64,000 nt of DNA. Origin: DATAGF01 sp963819845. GTDB taxonomy: Bacteria > Actinomycetota > Thermoleophilia > Miltoncostaeales > Miltoncostaeaceae. This document shows, in pieces, positions 38,802 through 48,204 of the stretch; positions within the stretch are counted from its first letter, which is position 1, and the number at the start of each line of letters is the position of its first letter. The stretch lies in assembly GCA_963819845.1 (NCBI GenBank), contig CAWFXQ010000008.1, positions 310,001 to 374,000 of the forward strand, written 5' to 3'. The notes under the pieces were generated by a model. It ran no database searches. It was not told where the DNA came from and was given only the letters and a program-made list of their open reading frames with translations. The position numbers were made by a program, and so were the translations under genes.

Positions 38802-40124
38802 ATGTCCGAGCTCCAGCGCACCTACCGCGGCTCCGCGGCGCGCCCCGAGGAGGAGCTGCGCCGCAACGGCCCGGAGCGGGCCGTGGTGATCGCCTCGCTC
38901 CCCCACGACCCCGAGGAGGAGCGCGACCGCATGGCCGAGTTCGGGGAGCTGCTGCGCACGGCGGGGGCCGCGACGGTCGAGACGCTGGTGCAGCGGCGCG
39001 ACCGTCCCGAGCCGCGCACCTACCTCGGGCGGGGCCGCCTGGAGGAGCTGAAGGCCGTCGTCGAGCGCCTCAAGCCCGACCTGGTCGCGGCCGAGGGCGC
39101 CCTCAGCGCCGGCCAGCAGCGGTCGCTGGAGGACCGGCTCAAGACCCGGGTCGTTGACCGGACCGCGGTGATCCTCGACATCTTCGCCCAGCACGCCCGC
39201 TCGGCCGAGGGCAAGCTGCAGGTGGAGCTGGCCCAGCTCGAGTACTCCTACGCCCGCCAGGAGGGGCTCTGGCAGCACCTCGAACGCCTGGGCGGCGGCG
39301 TCGGCACGCGGGGCCCGGGCGAGACCCAGCTCGAGTCGGACCGGCGGCTGGTCCGCAACCGCATGGCCACGCTCCGCCGGCGCCTGCGCGACGTCTCGCG
39401 CTCGCGCGCGACGCAGCGCGGCCGCCGCGTGGGCGCCGGGCTGCCGCGCGCCGCCCTCGCCGGCTACACCAACGCCGGCAAGTCGAGCCTGATGAACGCC
39501 CTGACGGGCGCCGGCGTGAGCACCGACGACGCGCTCTTCGAGACGCTCGACCCCACCACCCGCCGCGTTGACGCCGCCGGGCACGAGCTGCTGCTCTCCG
39601 ACACGGTCGGCTTCATCCGCAACCTCCCCCACCAGCTCGTCAAGGCCTTCTCGGCCACTCTGGAGGAGGTGCGCGACGCCGACCTGATCCTCCACGTGGC
39701 CGACGCGTCCGAGCCCGAGGCCCGCCGGGCCGCCCAGGCGCAGGCGGTCGCCGAGGTGCTGGACGAGATCGGGGCCGCCGACGTGCCGCGGCTGCTGGTG
39801 CTGAACAAGATCGACCTGGTCGACGGCGGCGGCCGCGAGGCGCTGGCCAACCGCCGGCCGGAGGCGGTGCGGCTGTCGGCCGCCACCGGCGAGGGCCTCG
39901 ACGAGCTGCGCTCCCGCCTGGCCGACGCGGCCCGGGAGCGACTCACGCGGGTCGAGCTGACGATCCCCTATGCCCGGTCGGCGCTGATCTCGGCCGTCTA
40001 TTCGGACGGGCGCGAGGTCGAGCAGGAGGCCACGGAGGAGGGCACCCTCGTCCGGGCCCTGATGCCCCCGGCGTCGGCGGCGCGCCTGCGGGCCGAGCTC
40101 AACGGCCGATCCCCCGAGGCCTAG
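38802..40124 (+). CDS. hflX: Ribosome-associated GTPase HflX
   Basis: A 440-residue GTPase that splits stalled ribosomes in stress. The N-terminal HflX domain contains TYLGRGRLEEL, followed by the linker RGPGETQLESDRR. The G domain shows G1 GYTNAGKSSL, G2 FETLDPTTR, G3 DTVGF and G4 LNKIDLV. The size and motif order are standard. It ends in a four-base overlap with a convergent small gene. Confidence 0.96.
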   Translation: MSELQRTYRGSAARPEEELRRNGPERAVVIASLPHDPEEERDRMAEFGELLRTAGAATVETLVQRRDRPEPRTYLGRGRLEELKAVVERLKPDLVAAEGALSAGQQRSLEDRLKTRVVDRTAVILDIFAQHARSAEGKLQVELAQLEYSYARQEGLWQHLERLGGGVGTRGPGETQLESDRRLVRNRMATLRRRLRDVSRSRATQRGRRVGAGLPRAALAGYTNAGKSSLMNALTGAGVSTDDALFETLDPTTRRVDAAGHELLLSDTVGFIRNLPHQLVKAFSATLEEVRDADLILHVADASEPEARRAAQAQAVAEVLDEIGAADVPRLLVLNKIDLVDGGGREALANRRPEAVRLSAATGEGLDELRSRLADAARERLTRVELTIPYARSALISAVYSDGREVEQEATEEGTLVRALMPPASAARLRAELNGRSPEA

Positions 40125-40324
40125 CCTCCGGCCCCCTCGCCTGCGTCCGCGGGCTCGTCGGCCTTCGGCCGGAGCCGCTTGAGGTGTTCGGTCGCCTCCC
40201 GTAGCCGCTCCGCCTCGGACTCCCACTTCTCGAGCAGGTCCTGCATCTCGTCGGCGGCCGGGGGCGCGGCCGCACCGCTCACGCCGCCGGGGATCCGGTT
40301 CAGCTTCGGGGGAGGGGCGGCCAT
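40121..40324 (-). CDS. Small coiled-coil hypothetical protein
   Basis: A 67-residue protein: a Pro-rich start (MAAPPPKLNRIPGG), a single charged helix with heptad character (EMQDLLEKWESEAERLREAT), and a flexible acidic tail. It begins nine bases after the stop of the upstream membrane protein gene, so the two are probably co-transcribed. The family is unknown. Confidence 0.6.
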   Translation of the reverse strand: MAAPPPKLNRIPGGVSGAAAPPAADEMQDLLEKWESEAERLREATEHLKRLRPKADEPADAGEGAGG

Positions 40325-40333
40325 GGCCCGATG

Positions 40334-40993
40334 TTACTCCTGGGTCGTGCTCACGGGAAAGGGCATGATGCTGATCGACTCGACCCCGGAGCGCTCGATC
40401 CAGAGGGACCGTGGCGGGGCCATCGGCGCGACGGGCACGTCGTCCTCGCCGAACGTCCACTGGCTCTCCACGAAGAGATCCCGCCAGTCCGGAGTCACCG
40501 GCGCCAGGGAGTGGCTGGAGAACGCTCCGCCGATGACGCGTCCGTCCGTCGTGTGCGCGACCACCCAGGCGCCGCCGCTGAGGCGCTCGAGGGCGCGCGG
40601 CCACGAGGCGTCCTCCCCGGGCTCAGCCCCCAGGGCACGCGCCAGCAACCGGGGCGGCCGTTTGGAGTGCCGGTCGCTCCAGTCGGCGAGGCGTCCCAGC
40701 ATCCACCCGGCGACGACCGGGCCCACGAGCAGGACGACCAGCAGGTAGGGAACCACGAGGTCGAGATGGTCGAACCAGCGATCGGCGTCGTCCACCTCCC
40801 GGGCGACCCTCGCGATCCAGGGGAAGGCGATGACCTGGACCACGAGCGACCAGAGCAGCGCCCGGAGCGTGAGGTCGAAGGGATTCTGCTGGCGCTCGTA
40901 GTCCCGCCGCTGGCCGGCGGCGAGCTGGATCAGGAAGCCCGGCAGGAGGAATGCGGCGGCGCTGACGAGCGCCGCGAGGCCCGTGATGAGCAC
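40334..40993 (-). CDS. DUF6338-like membrane protein
   Basis: A 219-residue protein with a hydrophobic N-terminus (LLPGFLIQLAAG near residue 17), two further membrane segments (about 45-60 and 80-105), then a soluble domain containing WVVAHTTDGRVIGGAFSSHSL and ending in a strand-rich part. The order of PGF-containing first helix, ERRD-type loop and C-terminal small beta domain fits DUF6338 proteins, which have no established function. The assignment is by resemblance only. Confidence 0.7.
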   Translation of the reverse strand: MLITGLAALVSAAAFLLPGFLIQLAAGQRRDYERQQNPFDLTLRALLWSLVVQVIAFPWIARVAREVDDADRWFDHLDLVVPYLLVVLLVGPVVAGWMLGRLADWSDRHSKRPPRLLARALGAEPGEDASWPRALERLSGGAWVVAHTTDGRVIGGAFSSHSLAPVTPDWRDLFVESQWTFGEDDVPVAPMAPPRSLWIERSGVESISIMPFPVSTTQE

Positions 40994-41044
40994 GCGCGCA
41001 GAGTACCTCCCGGCCCGGATCTCACCCGCGGGGCGGCGCCGGCC

Positions 41045-42055
41045 TCAGACGATCCTAACCGGCGTCCCGATGTCGATCTGGTCGAAGACGTACTCCGCAT
41101 CCCCGATGTACATGCGGATGCAGCCGTGGCTGGCGGCGGTGCCGATCGAGCTCGAGACCGGCGTCCCATGGATCCCGATCGCCGGCGCCGAGGTGCCCAT
41201 CCACCGGGTGCCCAGCGGGTTGTTGACGCCCGGAGGGACGGGACCCAGGCCCGCGGCCCAGGGCGAGCTCGGCGGGAACCAGGTCGGATTGACCTGCTTG
41301 CTCACGATGCGGAAGGTCCCGCTGGGGGTCGGGTAGGCCGGCTGGCCGACGGCGATGCCGAAGGTGCGGCGCTTCCCCGCCCGCCAGAGGGTGAGCCGGT
41401 AGGCGCTGCGCTCGATGATGATGGCGGGGCCGACCGAGGTGACCGCGGGGCTGACGCGCTTCGAGGGCAGCCCGTAGACCGGCCGGTCGCGCGCGATGAT
41501 GGCCTCCTCGACGGCGCGGGACGCCTTGGAGATGTCGATCGCGATGCCCACGCGCGGCTTGCGCACGACGGGCGTCGCCCCGCGGAAGCTGAGCGCCGCG
41601 TCCTGCGCGGGCAGGTCGTGGGTCCGCGCCCGCAGCGACAGAACGGCCCGCAGGCGCGCCCGGTTGACGCTCTGGCGCAGCGGGACCGTGACGCCCTCGG
41701 GCGGGACGGGCTTGGAGCGCCCGAACAGGAGGGCCCCGTCGAGCGCGTAGTTGACGTCGGCCGCGTAGCCGACCTTGACCGGGTCGATGGCGAGCGTCCT
41801 GCCCCGGAACCTCAGGGGCAGCGTGGCCCGCCGCGGGGCGACGTACTGCGCCAGCACCGCGTCGCGCGCGACCGCCCGCGTCAGGCCGCCGACCTGGACG
41901 CCGGAGATGTTGACCCCGGGCGCGATGACGCCGGGCGGCAGCGCGGCCGGCGGGGCGGCGGGGGGCACCGGCGCCTGGGCGGCGGCGAGCGCGGGCAGCG
42001 CCGCGGCGCAGGCCGCGGCCAGGACGATCGCCCCTCCCCATCGCATCGACCCCAT
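41045..42055 (-). CDS. L,D-transpeptidase (YkuD) with VanW-like N-terminal domain
   Basis: A 336-residue exported enzyme expected to make 3-3 peptidoglycan cross-links. It has a signal peptide (about 1-27), a Pro-rich linker, and a peptidoglycan-binding/VanW-type domain (about 45-200) with GVNISGVQVGGLT. The C-terminal YkuD domain contains GTPVSSSIGTAASHGCIRM, where His, Cys and Arg form the active site. It is a stand-alone gene. Confidence 0.93.
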   Translation of the reverse strand: MGSMRWGGAIVLAAACAAALPALAAAQAPVPPAAPPAALPPGVIAPGVNISGVQVGGLTRAVARDAVLAQYVAPRRATLPLRFRGRTLAIDPVKVGYAADVNYALDGALLFGRSKPVPPEGVTVPLRQSVNRARLRAVLSLRARTHDLPAQDAALSFRGATPVVRKPRVGIAIDISKASRAVEEAIIARDRPVYGLPSKRVSPAVTSVGPAIIIERSAYRLTLWRAGKRRTFGIAVGQPAYPTPSGTFRIVSKQVNPTWFPPSSPWAAGLGPVPPGVNNPLGTRWMGTSAPAIGIHGTPVSSSIGTAASHGCIRMYIGDAEYVFDQIDIGTPVRIV

Positions 42056-42134
42056 CCGGGTCCCCTCGCTCGCCGGACGACAGGCGGCGCATGCTAGCGA
42101 ACCGGATCCCGCAGTCCACCTGCCGCGGTGGGGC

Positions 42135-43370
42135 CTACGCGGCGACCAGGCCCTGGCCCAGGAACGAGCCCCGCTCGGCGCCGGGCAGGGCGAAGAAGAA
42201 CCCGCCGCCCTCGGGGAGGATGTACTCCTCCAGCGGCTCGCCCGAGAGCCGCGCCTGCACCGCCAGGAAGCCCCTCTCGAGGCTGCGCTGGTAGGAGACG
42301 AAGGCCAGGCCCTGGTCGAGCCGGCCGGCCGGGTCGTAGCCGCGCGTGTACGAGAAGCCGCGCCGCAGCAGGAGGCTCTCCTCGGTCTGGGGCGTGCGCG
42401 GGTTGGCGAGGCGGATGTGGGCGTCGAGCGGCGTGACCTCGCCGCCCGGGTCGCCGGCGAAGTCGGGGACGTCGGTCTCGTGCTGCATCCCGAGGGGGGC
42501 GCCCGTCGCCTTGTGCCGCCCCATGATCGCCTCCTGCTCGGCCAGCGGAGTGCGGTCCCAGAACTCCACGAACATGCGGATCACGCGGACCACGTGGTAC
42601 GAGCCCCCCGCGGCCCAACCGGGCTCGCCGTCGCCCTCGGCCACCCAGACGTACCGGTCCATCGTCGCGGCGGCCTCCGCGTCGAGGTTGGCGGTGCCGT
42701 CGATGAAGCCCATCAGGTTGCGGGGCGAGCCGGTCGTCCGGGGCGCGGTGCTGCCCCGGCGGCTGAAGCCGTTGACGATCCAGCGCAGCACCAGCGTCCG
42801 GCGCGTGCGCCGCATGAGCTGGCGGAGCGCGAACAGCGCGGTGTCGGGGTGCTCGGCCTCGATGCTCAGGAGCAGGTCGCCGTGGCTGCGGGCCGGGTCG
42901 AGCCGGTCGTTGGCCAGGAAGGGCATCTGCACCAGCTCGCGCGGCCGGCGCCCCGCCAGGCCGTAGCGGTCGTCGAACAGCGACGCGCCGACGCTCACCA
43001 CCACGGTCAGGTTGTCGGGCGCGGGCTCGGGCCCCAGGACCCCCGAGTCGGTGGGCGGGAAGGCGGCCTCGCGCACCTCGGGCGGGCGCCCCTCCATGAG
43101 CCCGGCGGCCTCGTCGGTGAGCTCGCGCAGCAGCTCCGCCAGCTCGGCGCGGTCGCGGGCGAGCACCGAGAAGGCCGCCATCAGCGCCGTCGCCGGGGCC
43201 GGCTCGAGGGTGATGCCGGCCTGGTGGGGCCCGGCGAAGCCCACGAACTGCGCATCGGGGGACGCCGCCGAGGATCCCCCTCCGCACGAGGCGGCCAGCA
43301 GCCCGCCGCCCACCGCGGCGCTCCCCGCCCCCGCGAGGAACGCCCGGCGGGAGATGCGGCCCCGCCTCAC
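42135..43370 (-). CDS. efeB: Deferrochelatase/Dyp-type peroxidase EfeB
   Basis: A 411-residue heme peroxidase exported by Tat: the twin-Arg signal reads GRISRRAFLAG, followed by a hydrophobic stretch and a lipobox-like ASCGGG. Dyp hallmarks are GFIDGTANL (the GxxDG distal Asp), VVRVIRMFVEFWDRT, and a proximal His in MQHETDVPDF or nearby. It would oxidise ferrous iron or take iron from heme for the Efe uptake system. The GTG start overlaps the efeO stop by four bases. Confidence 0.95.
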   Translation of the reverse strand: MRRGRISRRAFLAGAGSAAVGGGLLAASCGGGSSAASPDAQFVGFAGPHQAGITLEPAPATALMAAFSVLARDRAELAELLRELTDEAAGLMEGRPPEVREAAFPPTDSGVLGPEPAPDNLTVVVSVGASLFDDRYGLAGRRPRELVQMPFLANDRLDPARSHGDLLLSIEAEHPDTALFALRQLMRRTRRTLVLRWIVNGFSRRGSTAPRTTGSPRNLMGFIDGTANLDAEAAATMDRYVWVAEGDGEPGWAAGGSYHVVRVIRMFVEFWDRTPLAEQEAIMGRHKATGAPLGMQHETDVPDFAGDPGGEVTPLDAHIRLANPRTPQTEESLLLRRGFSYTRGYDPAGRLDQGLAFVSYQRSLERGFLAVQARLSGEPLEEYILPEGGGFFFALPGAERGSFLGQGLVAA

Positions 43371-44383
43371 GACAGGCCGAGCGTCCCCGGCACGAGGGCG
43401 AGGTCCTCCGACAGGCTCGCCAGCTGGGCCTTCATCGTGTCGATCTGCGCCTGGGTGACGGTCGTCGTGGTGCACTGCTTGGACGGATACTCGTCGTTCT
43501 CCTGGCAGAAGAGAACCCACCCGTCGCCCTGCTGCAGGGGCTCCAGGCTGCCCTCGATCTCGTCGAAGCCGGTCTGGATGCTGGCCAGCAGGTCCGGATC
43601 GGCGGCCTGGAGGGCCGGCTCGAGACTGGCCACGACCTGCTCCGCGCCCTCCACGTTGGCGTTGAAGTCCCAGAGGTCGGTCTTGGAGTAGCGGTCCTCC
43701 TCGCCGGTGATCTTGCCCTGGGAGACCTCCTCGATGAGCTCCGAGGCGCCGAGCGCGACGGCCGCGGGCGGGACCTCCAGGGTGGCGAGCTCGGTCTTCA
43801 GGGTCTGGAGGTCCCGGTCGAGGCGGTTCGCGAAGCGCGCCGCGCCCTCGGTCGTGTTCCGGTTCCAGAGGAGGTACTCCAGGCGGTGCCAGCCGGTGAA
43901 CTCGGGGTCGTTCGGGCCGGCGAAGTCGTCGACGCGGGCATCGACGGCGCCGTCGATCGCCTCGACCAGGCCGGCGATGGGCTCGATCCGCTCCCATCCC
44001 TCCCGGCTCGGAGCGTAGGCCGCCTTGGCCGCGGCGAGGTCGCCGGCCCGAACCGCGTCCGTGAAGGCCTTCGTGTCGGCGATCGTCTCGTCGACCTGCT
44101 CCTCGACGTACTGCGTGTACGCGGCGACTCCCGCCGCGACCGCCTGGTCGCCGGTGCCGGCCGTCTGCGTGTCCTCCAGCGAGAGGCCGGTGCCCGACGC
44201 GCTCCCCGAGCCCGAGCCTGAGCCCGACGCCGACGAGCCCGACGCGGAGCCCGAGCCGGAGCCGGAGGCCGAGCCGTCGGTGCCGACGTTGCGGACGCCG
44301 GATCCGTCGTCCGACCCGCAGGCGGCGGTCACGATCGCGAGCGGGACGGCGCAGCAGAGCAGGATGGCGAGGCGTCGGGCCAT
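43367..44383 (-). CDS. efeO: Iron uptake lipoprotein EfeO (M75/imelysin family)
   Basis: A 338-residue lipoprotein with lipobox VTAACGS. It is followed by about 40 residues of Gly/Ser linker (GSGSGSASGSSASGSGSG type) and an M75 domain. The metal-binding HxxE motif is in GWHRLEYLLW near residue 165. It would deliver iron to the permease EfeU, but no efeU is adjacent: upstream is a divergent ATPase-like gene. The cupredoxin domain found in longer EfeO proteins is absent, with the Gly/Ser tether in its place. Confidence 0.93.
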   Translation of the reverse strand: MARRLAILLCCAVPLAIVTAACGSDDGSGVRNVGTDGSASGSGSGSASGSSASGSGSGSGSASGTGLSLEDTQTAGTGDQAVAAGVAAYTQYVEEQVDETIADTKAFTDAVRAGDLAAAKAAYAPSREGWERIEPIAGLVEAIDGAVDARVDDFAGPNDPEFTGWHRLEYLLWNRNTTEGAARFANRLDRDLQTLKTELATLEVPPAAVALGASELIEEVSQGKITGEEDRYSKTDLWDFNANVEGAEQVVASLEPALQAADPDLLASIQTGFDEIEGSLEPLQQGDGWVLFCQENDEYPSKQCTTTTVTQAQIDTMKAQLASLSEDLALVPGTLGLS

Positions 44384-44573
44384 GGGCGGGTCTCCTGGGC
44401 AACGGGACGACGTATGCGCGGCGTGAGGCTACCCGAATACCAGAGCGTCGGCGAGACGACGTCACCGGGCGGGCGGACCGGAGCGGTCCGCGGGATCCGA
44501 TGCGGCCGCTACTGTGCCCGGTTATCGCGGGCGACCGAAGGGGACAGCCGCCGTCGCGGGGCGCCGAGCAAGG

Positions 44574-44981
44574 GTGGAGGAGCACGAGCACTACACGGCC
44601 GCGCTGGGTGACGACCCGGCCGAGATCGCCGAGGTGCGCGCCGCGGTGCGCGACCTGGCCGTGCGGGGCGGGTTCGCCGACCGCGCGGGCGATCTGGTGC
44701 TCGCCCTCGACGAGGTGATCGCCAACGCCCAGGAGCACGGCCGGCCGCCCATCACGGTGGAGGCCTGGGCCGACGGGCGCATGGTCGTCGAGGTCTCCGA
44801 CGTGGGCGGCGGCCTCGACCGGGCGCGCGTCTGGAAGACCCACCCGCCCCCTCCCCTCGGCCGGCGCGGGCGCGGCCTCTGGATCATCCGCCAGCTCACC
44901 GACGTGGTGGCGATCCGCTCCGACGACCAGGGCACCACCGTCCGCATCGAGCTCTCCCCGGAGCCGCACATCGGGGCCTGA
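44574..44981 (+). CDS. Anti-sigma-type serine kinase/HATPase domain protein
   Basis: A 135-residue GHKL ATPase domain of the RsbW/SpoIIAB type. The N-box is ALDEVIANAQEHG, the G1 box VSDVGGGLD, and the G2 region GRRGRGLWIIRQLTD. It has no membrane segment or sensor domain. Such proteins hold sigma factors or phosphorylate anti-anti-sigma partners; none is adjacent here. GTG 44574 follows an AAGG; a GTG at 44514 would add 20 basic residues. Confidence 0.85.
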   Translation: MEEHEHYTAALGDDPAEIAEVRAAVRDLAVRGGFADRAGDLVLALDEVIANAQEHGRPPITVEAWADGRMVVEVSDVGGGLDRARVWKTHPPPPLGRRGRGLWIIRQLTDVVAIRSDDQGTTVRIELSPEPHIGA

Positions 44982-45038
44982 ACCGTCGGGGGTGGCGGGC
45001 GCCGAGGCCTAAAAAGCGACCTGCGAGAAGGCGGTGAG

Positions 45039-45449
45039 CTAGGCCCGGCTCTCGCCGGCGGCCGCCTCGGCGACCTGGCCCAGGCCGCCCACGCGCACCA
45101 CGTCGCGCATCGAGAGGATGCCGACCAGCTCCGAGCCCTCGAACACCAGCACGTGGCGCACGCCGTGCTTGACCATCACGGTGGCGGCGTCGGCGATCGG
45201 CCAGTCCGGGGCGGCGGTGACCACCTGGTGGGTCATGCGGTCCTCGACGCGCGCGGTGGCGGGGTCGTCGCCGGCGGCGACGGCCCGCAGCAGGTCGCGC
45301 TCGGTCACGACGCCGGGCCCCGGGAGGTCGTGGTCGAGCACCACGGCGGCGCCGGTCTTGTTCTGCACCATCCGCACGGCGGCCTGCTGGAGGGTGTGCT
45401 CGGGACCCACGATCGCGCTGATCGGGCTCATCGCGTCCTTCACGCGCAT
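45039..45449 (-). CDS. CBS-domain pair protein
   Basis: A 136-residue protein made of two CBS domains (about 5-60 and 75-130), with paired motifs VVTERDLLRAVAAGD and LVGILSMRDVVRVGG. Such stand-alone pairs bind adenosine nucleotides and act as energy sensors. ATG 45449 has a strong GGAGGGGG upstream; an in-frame GTG at 45464 is less likely. The 3' end converges on the HATPase gene. The downstream target is unknown. Confidence 0.88.
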   Translation of the reverse strand: MRVKDAMSPISAIVGPEHTLQQAAVRMVQNKTGAAVVLDHDLPGPGVVTERDLLRAVAAGDDPATARVEDRMTHQVVTAAPDWPIADAATVMVKHGVRHVLVFEGSELVGILSMRDVVRVGGLGQVAEAAAGESRA

Positions 45450-45660
45450 CGCGCCCCCCTCCACGTGACTTTTGTTGCGAAGTGGGCGGTAGGTTATGCG
45501 CGCCGCGTCGAGGAATCAATGCATCTCTTGGGGGCGAGACCGGGGTAGGAAAGGGTAAAGGCGGCCGTCCCCGCCGCAGGCGGTGCCGCCGCTGCCGGAG
45601 GGCCCGGCCAGGGCCCGGAGGCGCGCCTGGCCGCCCGCTAAGAGGCGGCCAGTCGCATTG
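45450..45660. other. Intergenic region between CBS gene and glgP
   Basis: About 210 bases with no convincing gene. It holds the CBS gene leader, a comparatively A/T-rich patch near 45470-45530 that could carry its promoter, and the glgP terminator hairpin at its right end. Confidence 0.4.
45628..45651 (-). terminator. Hairpin after glgP
   Basis: TGGCCGCC at 45628-45635 and GGCGGCCA at 45644-45651 form a perfect eight-base stem with an eight-base loop, ten bases beyond the glgP stop. There is no U-tract, as is common in high-GC bacteria, so it may be an intrinsic or a 3'-stabilising structure. Confidence 0.5.
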
Positions 45661-48204
45661 TCACGGTTCCCAGGCGATGAGGAACGCCGGGTCGGGCCCG
45701 CCGCCGTTCGGGCGGACCGGGACGACGCGCGAGGCGAACGCGAGCCGGCCGCTCTCGGCGGCCGGGACCTCCGCGACGAAGCGCTGCTCCCCGCCGGCGG
45801 CGCCCCGGTGGACGGCCGGGACGACGGCGCGCGGGACGAGGCCCCCCTCGCCGTCGGGCACGCCCGCCACGACCTCCACGCGGACGTCGTCCGCCGAGAG
45901 CCTGCCCAGGCGCACCAGCGCCTCCACCTCCACCTCCGACCCGACCGCGACCGGGCCGTTGCCGCGCACGCTGCTGCGCACGGCGACCTCCGGCCACGAG
46001 GCCCGCATGCGCCGGCGCCAGCGCACCAGCTCGCGGGCGGCCTCGCCTTCGCGGGAGCCGAGGGCCACGGCGCGGCGGTGGGCGGGCAGGTACGCGCGCT
46101 CGGCGTAGTCGCGCACCATCCGGCCGGTGCTGAAGGCGGCCCCGAGGCGGTGGATGGCCGCCGTCATCATCGCGGTCCACTCGCGCGGGCGGCCCGAGGA
46201 GTCGCGCTGGAAGAAGAGCGGGATGACCTCGCGCTCGAGCAGCGTGTAGAGGGCCTCGGCCTCGACGGCGTCGTTCTCCTCGGCGTTCGCGTACTGCTCG
46301 CCGGAGCCGACGGCCCACCCCGCGTCGGGCGAGTAGCCCTCGGCCCACCAGCCGTCGAGCACCGACAGGTTCAGGGCCCCGTTGACGGCCGCCTTCATGC
46401 CGCTCGTGCCCGAGGCCTCGAGCGGGCGGCGCGGCACGTTGAGCCAGACGTCGGCGCCCTGCACGAGGTAGCGCGCGACGTGCATGTCGTAGTCCTCGAG
46501 GAAGACGATGCGGTCGCGCAGCAGCGGACGCTGCGACTCGCGCACGATCCCGCGCAGCACGTCCTTGCCCGGCCCGTCGGCCGGGTGCGCCTTGCCGGCG
46601 ACGATCAGCTGCACCGGGCGCTTCTCGTCGCCGAGGAGACGCGCGAGCCGCTCGGGGTCGCGGAAGATCAGGTTCGCCCGCTTGTAGGTGGCGAAGCGCC
46701 GCGCGAAGCAGATGGTGAGCGCGTCCGGGCGCAGCGCGTCCTCGGCCGCGCGGGTCGCCAGCCGGCGCGAGCCCTGGCGGGCCCACTGCGCCCGCAGGCG
46801 CTCGCGGGCGAACAGCACCAGGCGCTCGCGGCGGAGCTCGTGGACCCGCCACAGCTCGCCGCCCGGGATCGCCCCGGCCCGCTCCCAGGCCGACGGGTCC
46901 TCGGGCCGCTCGCGCAGGCCGGGGCCGACGTAGCGGTCGAGCAGCTCGTGCATCTCGCGGCTGAGCCAGCTGGCGGTGTGGATGCCGTTGGTGATGCTGG
47001 CGATGGGCACCTCGTTAACCGGCAGCTCCGGCCAGAGCCCCCGCCACATGCGCCGGGACGTCCGTCCGTGGAGCGCGGCGACGCCGTTGGCGAAGCCGGA
47101 GGTGCGCAGGGCCAGCGGCGTGAGGCCGAACGCGTCGCCGTCGCCGGGGTCGGACGCCAGCCCGGCCAGCTCCTCCCACTCCATGCCGGCCCCCCCGGCC
47201 AGCGGCTCGAGGTAGGCGCGCGCCAGCTCGGGCTCGAAGCTCTCGTTGCCCGCGGGCACCGGGGTGTGGGTCGTGAAGACCGTCGAGGCGACCACGTGCT
47301 CGCGCGCCTCGGCCGGGTCGCAGCCGGCGTCGTCGATCATCGCGCGCAGGCGCTCGAGCGCCAGCAGCGCCGAGTGGCCCTCGTTCATGTGGAACACGGT
47401 CGGGGCGATGCCGGCCGCGGCCAGGGCCCGCACGCCGCCGACCCCGAGGAGCACCTCCTGGCGGATGCGCATCTCCCGGTCGCCGCCGTACAGGACGCCG
47501 GTGATCGCGCGGGCGGCGGGCGAGTTGCCCTCGACGTCGGAGTCGAGCAGCAGCAGGGGCACGCGCCCCACCTGGATGCGCCGCAGCGCGGCGCGCACGG
47601 TCTCGTCGCCGACCTCGACCTCCACGACGACGGGGCGGCCGTCCGGGCCCGGCTGGTCGACCAGGGGCAGGTCGCCCCAGTCGGTGGCCGGGTAGCGCTC
47701 GCGCTGGCCCCCGTCGGGCCCGAGCGACTGGCGGAAGTAGCCGCTGCGGTACAGCAGCCCCACCCCGACCAGGGGGACCCCGAGGTCGGAGGCCGACTTG
47801 AGGTGGTCGCCGGCCAGGATCCCCAGCCCGCCCGAGTAGAGCGGGATGCCGGCGTCGAGGCCGAACTCCAGGGAGAAATAGGCGACCCGCATCCCCTCGG
47901 TGCCCGCGTGCGCCCCGGGGAACCACCCGGCGTCCTCGGTGTAGGCGTCCAGGCGGCGCGCGACGCGGGCGACCATCGCGACGAAGCTCTCGTCGGCCGC
48001 CGCGCGGTCGAGGCGCTCCTGGGGCAGCCGCCGCAGCAGGGCCACGGGGTTGTGGGAGAGCGACTCCCACCCCTCGGGGTCCAGGCGCGCGAACAGGTCC
48101 TGGGCCTCGGGGTTCCAGGACGTCCAGACGTTGCGCGCGATCTCGCCGAGCCAGGCGAGGCGCTCGGGCAGCGCGGGGTGGACGTCGACCTCGTGCAGCT
48201 TCAT
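45661..48204 (-). CDS. glgP: Alpha-glucan phosphorylase (GlgP/MalP family)
   Basis: An 847-residue PLP enzyme that releases glucose-1-phosphate from glucans. An N-terminal DUF3417-type segment (RLAWLGEIARNVWTSWNPEA) marks the long actinobacterial form. The core shows SLEFGLDAGIPLYSGGLGILAGDH, FHMNEGHSALL, ITNGIHTASW, ARRFATYKRANL, and the PLP-lysine region EASGTSGMKAAVNGALNLS. An added C-terminal beta domain (about 730-847) is present. ATG 48204 has GGGGAG upstream. A TATAGT hexamer at 48267-48272 on this strand suggests its own promoter in the 100-base gap after csrA. Confidence 0.96.
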   Translation of the reverse strand: MKLHEVDVHPALPERLAWLGEIARNVWTSWNPEAQDLFARLDPEGWESLSHNPVALLRRLPQERLDRAAADESFVAMVARVARRLDAYTEDAGWFPGAHAGTEGMRVAYFSLEFGLDAGIPLYSGGLGILAGDHLKSASDLGVPLVGVGLLYRSGYFRQSLGPDGGQRERYPATDWGDLPLVDQPGPDGRPVVVEVEVGDETVRAALRRIQVGRVPLLLLDSDVEGNSPAARAITGVLYGGDREMRIRQEVLLGVGGVRALAAAGIAPTVFHMNEGHSALLALERLRAMIDDAGCDPAEAREHVVASTVFTTHTPVPAGNESFEPELARAYLEPLAGGAGMEWEELAGLASDPGDGDAFGLTPLALRTSGFANGVAALHGRTSRRMWRGLWPELPVNEVPIASITNGIHTASWLSREMHELLDRYVGPGLRERPEDPSAWERAGAIPGGELWRVHELRRERLVLFARERLRAQWARQGSRRLATRAAEDALRPDALTICFARRFATYKRANLIFRDPERLARLLGDEKRPVQLIVAGKAHPADGPGKDVLRGIVRESQRPLLRDRIVFLEDYDMHVARYLVQGADVWLNVPRRPLEASGTSGMKAAVNGALNLSVLDGWWAEGYSPDAGWAVGSGEQYANAEENDAVEAEALYTLLEREVIPLFFQRDSSGRPREWTAMMTAAIHRLGAAFSTGRMVRDYAERAYLPAHRRAVALGSREGEAARELVRWRRRMRASWPEVAVRSSVRGNGPVAVGSEVEVEALVRLGRLSADDVRVEVVAGVPDGEGGLVPRAVVPAVHRGAAGGEQRFVAEVPAAESGRLAFASRVVPVRPNGGGPDPAFLIAWEP

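Noticed and set aside
40325..40333. Fusion of the 67-residue and DUF6338-like frames
   Set aside because: Separate stop and start with a nine-base gap, different frames and unlike composition.
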